A stretch of 10,535 bases of DNA from the NCBI GenBank assembly GCA_905235425.1, contig CAJOKY010000055.1:1-10535 (forward strand). Reading direction: 5' to 3'. Numbering within the stretch: position 1 is the stretch's first letter; each line of letters begins with the position of its first letter. Of the stretch, positions 6,264 through 10,535 are shown piece by piece. The position numbers were made by a program, and so were the translations under genes. The DNA is from an uncultured Selenomonadaceae bacterium. Its GTDB lineage: Bacteria > Bacillota > Negativicutes > Selenomonadales > Selenomonadaceae. The notes beneath the pieces were generated by a model that ran no database searches, was not told where the DNA came from, and saw nothing but the letters and a program-made list of their open reading frames with translations.

Positions 6264-6443
6264 ATGTTTGGTATTGGCGTACCTGAGTTAGTTTTGATTT
6301 TGGTAATAGGGCTGGTTGTCTTTGGACCGGGCAAATTGCCGGGAGTTGGAAAGGCACTTGGACAGAGCATAAAAGAATTTAAACAGGCAAATTCGGAAGA
6401 TACAAAAGTTTCCGACGCTGAAAATAAGTCCGATAAAAAATGA
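6264..6443 (+). CDS. tatA: Twin-arginine translocase subunit TatA
   Basis: TatA subunits assemble around the TatBC receptor to let folded proteins with twin-arginine signals cross the membrane. The 59-aa product has the full layout: a short N-terminus MFGIGVPEL, one membrane helix (about 8-20, LVLILVIGLVVFG), the hinge FGPGKLP, the amphipathic helix GVGKALGQSIKEFKQA, then a charged tail. It could serve as both TatA and TatB, as in many Firmicutes with a single TatA-type gene. I start at ATG 6264, because AAAGGGG ends 8 nt before it; GTG 6258 is too close to that site. Its stop overlaps the tatC start by 4 nt (ATGA). Confidence 0.93.
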   Translation: MFGIGVPELVLILVIGLVVFGPGKLPGVGKALGQSIKEFKQANSEDTKVSDAENKSDKK

Positions 6444-7213
6444 CTTTGCCGGAAGACAAACTGCAAAAATCGGAAGATGAAAATTCCGTAACCGATACAG
6501 ATAATGAAGAAAAAAATTCGGACGACGGCTCAATGTCGCTGACGGAGCATTTGGAAGAATTACGTTCGCGAATCATAAAAAGTTTGCTCGGCATAGTTTT
6601 CGGCAGTGGCGTTGCATATTTTTTTCTTGACGATATAACAAAATTTTTGACAGTGCCCGTAGGCAAGCTGTACTACATGCAACCTGGCGAGGCGTTTTTC
6701 ACGTACCTTAAAATTGATATCGTCGCAGGATTTTTGATAGCCCTGCCGATAATTTTTTTTCACATTTGGCGATTCTTTTTACCCGCACTTACATTGGCTG
6801 AAAGGGCAGTTTTAGGCGTCATTGTCCCCATGTCCGTAATTTTATTTTTCACGGGATTGGCATTTTCTTTTTTTCTGATTATGCCGACGGCGCTAAAATT
6901 TTTCATGGGGTTCAGCTCGGAAAATCTTCAAACAATGTTCTCCTTCCAAAACTATTTTGACTTCGTGATATTTTTTTCACTGCCATTTGGTTTTGTATTC
7001 GAGTTGCCGCTGGTGATAATAATCTTAGGCAAGCTCGGTATTTTGACGAGTGAATTTTTGGGCAAGTATCGGCGAATAGTTTTCTTTCTGTCCTTCGTAA
7101 TTGGCGCACTGGTCACCACGCCGGACGTTATCACACAGGTTGCCGTTGCCATTCCCGTAATGATGCTGTACGAAGTCGGCTACCTCGTAGTCAAGTATGT
7201 GCTGAAAAAATAA
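6440..7213 (+). CDS. tatC: Twin-arginine translocase subunit TatC
   Basis: TatC is the six-helix membrane receptor that recognises twin-arginine signal peptides and works with TatA. The 257-aa product carries the family motifs: the first-helix HLEELRSR (37-44), PGEAFFTYLK in the first outer loop, VFELPLVI near the third helix pair, and the VTTPDVITQ segment at the C-terminal side. Hydrophobic segments fit six helices. It has an extra hydrophilic, strongly acidic N-terminal extension of about 31 residues before the usual MSLTEHLEEL start. An ATG sits exactly there (6533), so a shorter product is possible, but neither start has a clear ribosome binding site. The first start overlaps the tatA stop as ATGA, which favours coupled translation from 6440. 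Confidence 0.93.
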   Translation: MTLPEDKLQKSEDENSVTDTDNEEKNSDDGSMSLTEHLEELRSRIIKSLLGIVFGSGVAYFFLDDITKFLTVPVGKLYYMQPGEAFFTYLKIDIVAGFLIALPIIFFHIWRFFLPALTLAERAVLGVIVPMSVILFFTGLAFSFFLIMPTALKFFMGFSSENLQTMFSFQNYFDFVIFFSLPFGFVFELPLVIIILGKLGILTSEFLGKYRRIVFFLSFVIGALVTTPDVITQVAVAIPVMMLYEVGYLVVKYVLKK

Positions 7214-7302
7214 TTTCTAAAAAAATTTTTTGAAGTCTTAATATTTTTCTACTTGCCGCGTATAAGTGGTGTAAAAAAATAAAAAAAAAGGAGACGTTAA
7301 AA

Positions 7303-7590
7303 ATGTCAGAAGAAAAAATTATGAATGAAGAAATTATGGATGATGAGCAACTTGAAAAGGTAGCAGGCGGCTATGGTTCGGAAATTAGAGAAGATAAAGA
7401 ACGTTTCCAAAAACTCGGCATAAAAATTACAAGCAGCAAAAATGATGAAGAACAATTGAAAAATGCTTTTAAAAAATTCGGTGTTAAAGTTGAAACCTAT
7501 CACGGTGACTTTACTTCCAATGAATACAGTATTAAAGGCAAATCTGTTACACGTGAGGAAGCGTGGCAGCATATTTACCGCCGTGCATAA
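7303..7590 (+). CDS. Small protein with a double-glycine (bacteriocin-type) leader
   Basis: A 95-aa protein whose first 23 residues end in MDDEQLEKVAGG, a good match to the double-glycine leader consensus (L at -7, V at -4, GG at -2/-1). Such leaders are removed by peptidase-containing ABC exporters. The 72-residue remainder starts YGSEIRED. It has no cysteine, so it is not a thioether or disulfide peptide, and is highly charged. It holds a half repeat, RFQKLGIKI (34-42) and AFKKFGVKV (55-63), and ends with SVTREEAWQHIYRRA. AAGGAGA lies 8 nt before the ATG. The gene looks richer in AT than its neighbours. It stands alone between tatC (89 nt upstream) and a strong terminator; no exporter, modifying enzyme or immunity gene is in the window. 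Proteins with this kind of leader occur in several copies in some Negativicutes, as far as I recall; the function is unknown. Confidence 0.75.
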   Translation: MSEEKIMNEEIMDDEQLEKVAGGYGSEIREDKERFQKLGIKITSSKNDEEQLKNAFKKFGVKVETYHGDFTSNEYSIKGKSVTREEAWQHIYRRA

Positions 7591-7626
7591 TAATTAAGAT
7601 AAAAAAATTCATAAATAAAAATTTTG

Positions 7627-7652
7627 GCGACGGGTAACACCGCCGCTTTTTT
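7627..7652 (+). terminator. Rho-independent terminator of the double-glycine peptide gene
   Basis: GCG-A-CGG, loop GTAACA, CCG-C-CGC, then TTTTTT: two 3-bp GC stems joined over one A-C mismatch, followed by six T. It lies 37 nt after the peptide stop codon and just before a new promoter. Confidence 0.8.
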
Positions 7653-7664
7653 AATAAAAAAAAC

Positions 7665-7693
7665 TTGTCAACGAGAAAAAATTTTTGTAAAAT
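7665..7693 (+). promoter_or_regulatory. Promoter of the structured RNA / leader
   Basis: TTGTCA (7665-7670), exactly 17 bp, TAAAAT (7688-7693). Each box matches the sigma-70-type consensus in five of six positions. Transcription would start near 7700, immediately after the terminator of the preceding gene. Confidence 0.75.
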
Positions 7694-7699
7694 ACGTCT

Positions 7700-7976
7700 A
7701 CATTAATTTTGAAAATTTTCAGGCACAGAGAGTTCCTGTTTTTTATTTTGGACTGTGCGAGGAAACTCGTACAGTGAAGGGTTTTTACTCTCCGCCTGTC
7801 GTCGGCATAAAAAGTTCCTGTTCGCCGAAAGGCACATGTTTTTTTAGAGTGATACTTTTCGCCGACGCTTATATCGGTAATGAAAGCTTTGTGGCGTCAA
7901 GGCGCACTGTATTAAATTTTTGCTTTTTACCGATATAAAAATTTAAGGCGGTTGAGGTTTAAACTCAATCGCTTTT
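7700..7976 (+). ncRNA. Unassigned structured RNA or attenuator leader
   Basis: About 280 nt between a good promoter and a terminator, with no credible gene. Perfect or near-perfect pairings found by eye: GAGAGT 7728-7733 with ACTCTC 7787-7792, enclosing CTGTGCGAG 7753-7761 and CTCGTACAG 7766-7774 closed by a GAAA tetraloop; CGTCGGC 7800-7806 with GCCGACG 7861-7867, continued by AAAAGT 7810-7815 with ACTTTT 7854-7859 and an inner GCC-GAAA-GGC hairpin at 7824-7833; TATATCGGTAA 7870-7880 with TTACCGATATA 7927-7937, continued by AAAGC 7883-7887 with GCTTT 7922-7926. I found no hallmark of tmRNA, RNase P RNA, SRP RNA, 6S RNA, T-box or the common riboswitches. The final terminator ends 27 nt before the next start codon, so this may be the gene's own regulatory leader. 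The start and end are estimates. Confidence 0.6.
7948..7976 (+). terminator. Terminator or attenuator before the TerD-like gene
   Basis: GCGGTTGAG, loop GTTTAAA, CTCAATCGC, then TTTT: nine base pairs with one G-U. Only 27 nt separate it from the ATG at 8004, with no room for another promoter, so read-through or controlled antitermination must supply the downstream gene. Confidence 0.75.
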
Positions 7977-8003
7977 AAGTTTACCTTGAAAGGAAGGGTA
8001 TTA

Positions 8004-9980
8004 ATGAAAGGCTATTCGGAATTTAAATTTTCTCTTGACGAAAAAAAATCAGCGTACATTCAAGCTGTCCTGTCACTTTTTAAAGCCGCGCCGATTTTGC
8101 AAGGCGTTTCTGCTGAAAATTTTACTTTGAACAATGAAGAAAACGTCGCGAAGGGATTTTTCATCACGGACGCCGCATTTCAAGGTTGCCCCTTCATTGC
8201 AAGCGGCAGTTTAAACGCATTCATCGAAAAAAATTTCGGCTACAATATTTTTGAACTGAATCAAGCATTTTATAAATCTTTTCAGACCGTAACCGAATTG
8301 TCGCAGGAAGAAATTTTACGCAATAAAATTATGCATTATTTGACGACATACGGCTTTGAACAGCTGGGGATTTTCAGTCACGACGCCGTTTTCATACCGC
8401 CTGCCGAATTGGAATTGCCGGACGACGCTAAACCCGTTAAGCTGACTATTATCAACGCCATTTCAGAAGATGAAGTTAAATCCCGCGCAGAAAAAATGAT
8501 TATGTCGGGAATTGCGCTTGCCGAAGATACGCTGAAAAATCTCACGGCGATAATCAGCTATCTTGAAATGAAAATTGACGTTGACGCCGTACCGAATAAA
8601 GAATTGCGCGTGCGTCTTTGCAAAATGTTGAAACTGTTTCCAAAAAATCCCGTCGAATTTTTACGCTACATGATTTACATTTCAAACGGCTCAACGTTGC
8701 TGATAAAATCGCCGGAAATGATCCGAAGTTTAAAAATGGTGGCAATAAGAGACCATTCAAGAGTAGACTTCGATTTATATTTTGGCGCGTACATAGCGGA
8801 AAACGGCATTGAAAAGTTGGCAGAAGTCTTTCACCGTTACAAGCCGCTTTGGCTGGCGTTTAAGCCGCACTCAAAATTTATGAAGTCGACGATAAATAAA
8901 ATGCGCAAGCTTGCCGACAAATATCACAAGCCTTTGATGCCGAAACTTTTGGATACGGTAACTTCCAATTTTAAAATAAATTTGGACGAACTGAAACGCG
9001 AACTTGAAAAAGTCACGGTGTTCAAAAGAATTTCCCTTGCCAACGCCATACTTTTCAGAGCCGCTGCGCCGGAAAATATCGCGTACTTTATTCGTAACGG
9101 CAAAATTTTTGCTGAAGAGTACGACAAAAAATTTAAGCTCAATTACGAAATTTTGACTACGATTATAAATTCCATTGCTGACACCGTGCGACCGAATGTC
9201 GAAGGCAAAAAAATTTATATGCCGGAAAATTTGACATACGCCGCGCCGATTAGCGAGAAAAAATTTATAGGCGAAATTCCCTACGGTTCAGCGTACACTT
9301 TCGCAGGAAAATCTGTAGTTGTAGGCGTGCATTGGTTTAATCTGCCGCCTGATGAACGAGTAGATTTAGACTTGCATTTAAATTCAAACAAGCGCGATAT
9401 CGGCTGGCAAAATGATTGGGACAATGAAAACTATATCGATACGAAAAATGCGAAGGTGATTTTTTCCGGCGATATGACGGACGCGCCTGCAGAAACCGGC
9501 GGTGCAAGCGAAGCTTACTTTGTCGGCGAATCTGTTCAAGATGAAATGATGATGGTCAATTTGAACTGCTACACGTTTAACAGCGCCGCCGTACCTTTCA
9601 AATTATTTTTAGGCGAAGTCAATCAAGCTGAAATTGACAGAAATTATTTGATTAACGCGCACGAAGTAGCCTTTTGTCTGCCGAGTAAGATTGAAGGCGG
9701 CGAAATGTTTTTGGGCTTTTTGTACAGCGACGAAGAAGGTACTAAAAAATTTTATTTCACGTCGGCGGCTATCGGTAACAGAATCGTTGCACGCAGTGAT
9801 GCTCAATCTGCGCGTATGACATCGGCGCTTAAAACTTCGCTTGAATCCTGCCTTAAGCTGAAAGATATTTTGAAATCTGCAGGCGCTGTCTTTGAAAAAG
9901 CGGATGGTGAAGATTGGGATATAAATTTAGATCCGCAGACTGTCACTAAGGATATGTTTTTGAATCTGTTTGAAAAATAA
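8004..9980 (+). CDS. Large protein with a TerD-like C-terminal region, function unknown
   Basis: A 658-aa soluble-looking protein without signal peptide or clear membrane segment. Residues about 1-400 are mostly helical and charged, with blocks such as NPVEFLRYMIYISNGSTLLI (from 215) and ILFRAAAPENIAYFIRNGK; I do not recognise the domain. Residues about 430-560 resemble the TerD fold: SVVVGVHW (437-444), the acidic DLDLHL (454-459), and SGDMTDAP from 488. TerD-family domains bind calcium and occur in tellurite-resistance and stress-linked gene clusters; assignment here is by motif only. ATG 8004 is chosen over TTG 7986 because AAAGGAAGG (7989-7997) lies 6 nt before it and would be inside the longer frame. 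The gene follows the structured RNA and its terminator, and is convergent with guaB. No ter cluster genes are nearby. Confidence is high that it is a gene, moderate for the TerD-like part. Confidence 0.75.
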   Translation: MKGYSEFKFSLDEKKSAYIQAVLSLFKAAPILQGVSAENFTLNNEENVAKGFFITDAAFQGCPFIASGSLNAFIEKNFGYNIFELNQAFYKSFQTVTELSQEEILRNKIMHYLTTYGFEQLGIFSHDAVFIPPAELELPDDAKPVKLTIINAISEDEVKSRAEKMIMSGIALAEDTLKNLTAIISYLEMKIDVDAVPNKELRVRLCKMLKLFPKNPVEFLRYMIYISNGSTLLIKSPEMIRSLKMVAIRDHSRVDFDLYFGAYIAENGIEKLAEVFHRYKPLWLAFKPHSKFMKSTINKMRKLADKYHKPLMPKLLDTVTSNFKINLDELKRELEKVTVFKRISLANAILFRAAAPENIAYFIRNGKIFAEEYDKKFKLNYEILTTIINSIADTVRPNVEGKKIYMPENLTYAAPISEKKFIGEIPYGSAYTFAGKSVVVGVHWFNLPPDERVDLDLHLNSNKRDIGWQNDWDNENYIDTKNAKVIFSGDMTDAPAETGGASEAYFVGESVQDEMMMVNLNCYTFNSAAVPFKLFLGEVNQAEIDRNYLINAHEVAFCLPSKIEGGEMFLGFLYSDEEGTKKFYFTSAAIGNRIVARSDAQSARMTSALKTSLESCLKLKDILKSAGAVFEKADGEDWDINLDPQTVTKDMFLNLFEK

Positions 9981-10010
9981 AAAATCCCCCGACCGATTAG
10001 CCGAGAGATT
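9979..10010 (-). terminator. Rho-independent terminator of guaB
   Basis: Read on the minus strand: AATCTCTCGGC, loop TAATCG, GTCGGGGGATT, then TTTT. The RNA stem is 11 bp and uses three G-U pairs, which work only in this direction, so it serves guaB. It overlaps the stop codon of the convergent TerD-like gene. Confidence 0.7.
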
Positions 10011-10034
10011 GAAATTTATGTAACGCCGAAAAAT

Positions 10035-10535
10035 TTAAATGCCGATCTGATCTTTTAAAATAACGTCGTGACTGCCGCCCTCTACAATACTTGTTGCAGA
10101 GACTAAGGTAATTTTTGCCTTATCGCGCAGTTCCGGCAAAGTCAAGGCGCCGCAGTTGCACATAGTCGAGCGGATTTTTGAAAGCGTCGTGGCAATGTTA
10201 TCTTTCAAAGGTCCGGCGTAGGGTACATAAGAGTCTACGCCTTCTTCAAAAGAAAGTTTAGCTGCGCCGCCTAAATCGTAGCGTTGCCAATTTCTTGCAC
10301 GGTTTGAACCTTCGCCCCAGTACTCTTTGTAATAAGTGCCGTTGATTCGGATTTTATCTGTAGGTGATTCGTCGAAACGTGAAAAATATCTGCCGAGCAT
10401 AAGAAAATCTGCACCCATTGCAAGAGCCAGCGTCATATGATAATCGTGAACAATGCCGCCGTCCGAACAAACGGGAATATAAACGCCGTGCTTTTCAAAA
10501 TATTCGTCACGCGCCTTGCAAACGTCGATAACCGC
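10035..10535 (-). CDS. guaB: IMP dehydrogenase, C-terminal part (cut by window edge)
   Basis: IMP dehydrogenase oxidises IMP to XMP with NAD+, the first committed step of GMP synthesis. The frame is open to the right edge, 166 codons plus stop. It shows PVCSDGGIVHDYHMTLALAM, where SDGGI binds the IMP phosphate, then GADFLMLGRYFSRFDESPT, the flap region KEYWGEGSNRARNWQRYDL, and the C-terminus MCNCGALTLPELRDKAKITL. The catalytic cysteine loop lies outside the window. The internal ATG at 10434-10436 is within SDGG...HDYHM and is not a start. GMP reductase is the main alternative, since it shares the DGG and LGRYF regions; the flap and the C-terminal form favour IMP dehydrogenase. It is transcribed towards the TerD-like gene and ends at its own terminator. 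Confidence 0.85.
   Translation of the reverse strand, partial: AVIDVCKARDEYFEKHGVYIPVCSDGGIVHDYHMTLALAMGADFLMLGRYFSRFDESPTDKIRINGTYYKEYWGEGSNRARNWQRYDLGGAAKLSFEEGVDSYVPYAGPLKDNIATTLSKIRSTMCNCGALTLPELRDKAKITLVSATSIVEGGSHDVILKDQIGI

Noticed and set aside
7214..7302. Terminator of tatC and promoter of the double-glycine protein gene
   Set aside because: There is an A7T6 palindrome at about 7219-7231 and a TATAAG at 7261-7266, but the stem is purely A/T and no fitting -35 box is seen, so neither can be supported.
7303..7590. Complete bacteriocin gene cluster
   Set aside because: Only the leader-type protein is present; no exporter, maturation enzyme or immunity gene occurs in the window.
7624..7938. 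Open frame of 104 codons on the plus strand
   Set aside because: It starts at a TTG inside the terminator of the previous gene, has no ribosome binding site, runs through the promoter and the hairpins of the structured RNA, and its peptide has no recognisable features.
7700..7976. Known riboswitch, T-box, 6S, SRP, tmRNA or RNase P RNA
   Set aside because: I looked for their conserved cores from memory and found none. GCGCACTGT near 7902-7910 recalls part of the cobalamin riboswitch, but the other required boxes are absent. A covariance search would settle it.
8004..9300. TROVE (Ro60/Rsr) domain paired with a Y RNA
   Set aside because: Suggested by the helical N-terminus and the upstream RNA, but I see no TROVE motif, no von Willebrand metal site and no tRNA-like module in the RNA. 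Kept only as an analogy.

Overview
The window looks like a chromosomal segment from a low-to-medium GC Firmicute, most likely of the class Negativicutes (diderm, Selenomonadales-like). This is an inference from protein character: a CsaB-type pyruvyl transferase, an HD-GYP protein, a DUF997-PanF pair, a TatA-TatC pair, an IMP dehydrogenase with the SDGGIVHDYH signature, and a small protein with a VAGG double-glycine leader. Nothing in the window proves the taxonomy. There are no tRNAs, rRNAs, CRISPR arrays or recognisable transposase genes.

Left part (1-3458, minus strand). Read in the direction of transcription: a DUF1850 protein whose N-terminus is out of frame across a run of nine T (2989-3458); a gap of about 300 bp holding a 27-bp direct repeat and a perfect 13-bp inverted repeat; an HD-GYP protein whose catalytic HD pair is replaced by SE (1611-2690); csaB (414-1526); and the N-terminal part of the replicative helicase dnaB, cut by the left edge (1-389, TTG start).

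Middle part (3481-7213, plus strand). Housekeeping and membrane functions: recO; DUF997/YhdT overlapping panF by 8 nt (a pantothenate uptake module); and tatA-tatC overlapping by 4 nt (Tat protein export). The three units recO, DUF997-panF and tatAC are each preceded by the same exact extended -10 box, TGATATAAT. The recO to DUF997 gap also carries two back-to-back arrays of 7-bp repeats.

Right part (7214-10535). A 95-aa protein with a double-glycine leader (7303-7590) ends in a clear Rho-independent terminator. A good promoter (TTGTCA, 17 bp, TAAAAT) follows at once and opens a roughly 280-nt stretch without a credible gene. That stretch folds into several long, perfectly paired hairpins and ends in a second terminator only 27 nt before the start codon of a 658-aa protein with a TerD-like C-terminal region. 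It is either a stand-alone structured RNA or an attenuator-type leader of that gene, and I do not recognise its family. This peptide / structured RNA / TerD-like locus is the best candidate for something undescribed. The window closes with the 3' part of an IMP dehydrogenase gene on the minus strand and its terminator.

Several starts were moved from the longest open frame to a later codon because of ribosome binding sites: HD-GYP, DUF997, tatA and the TerD-like gene.
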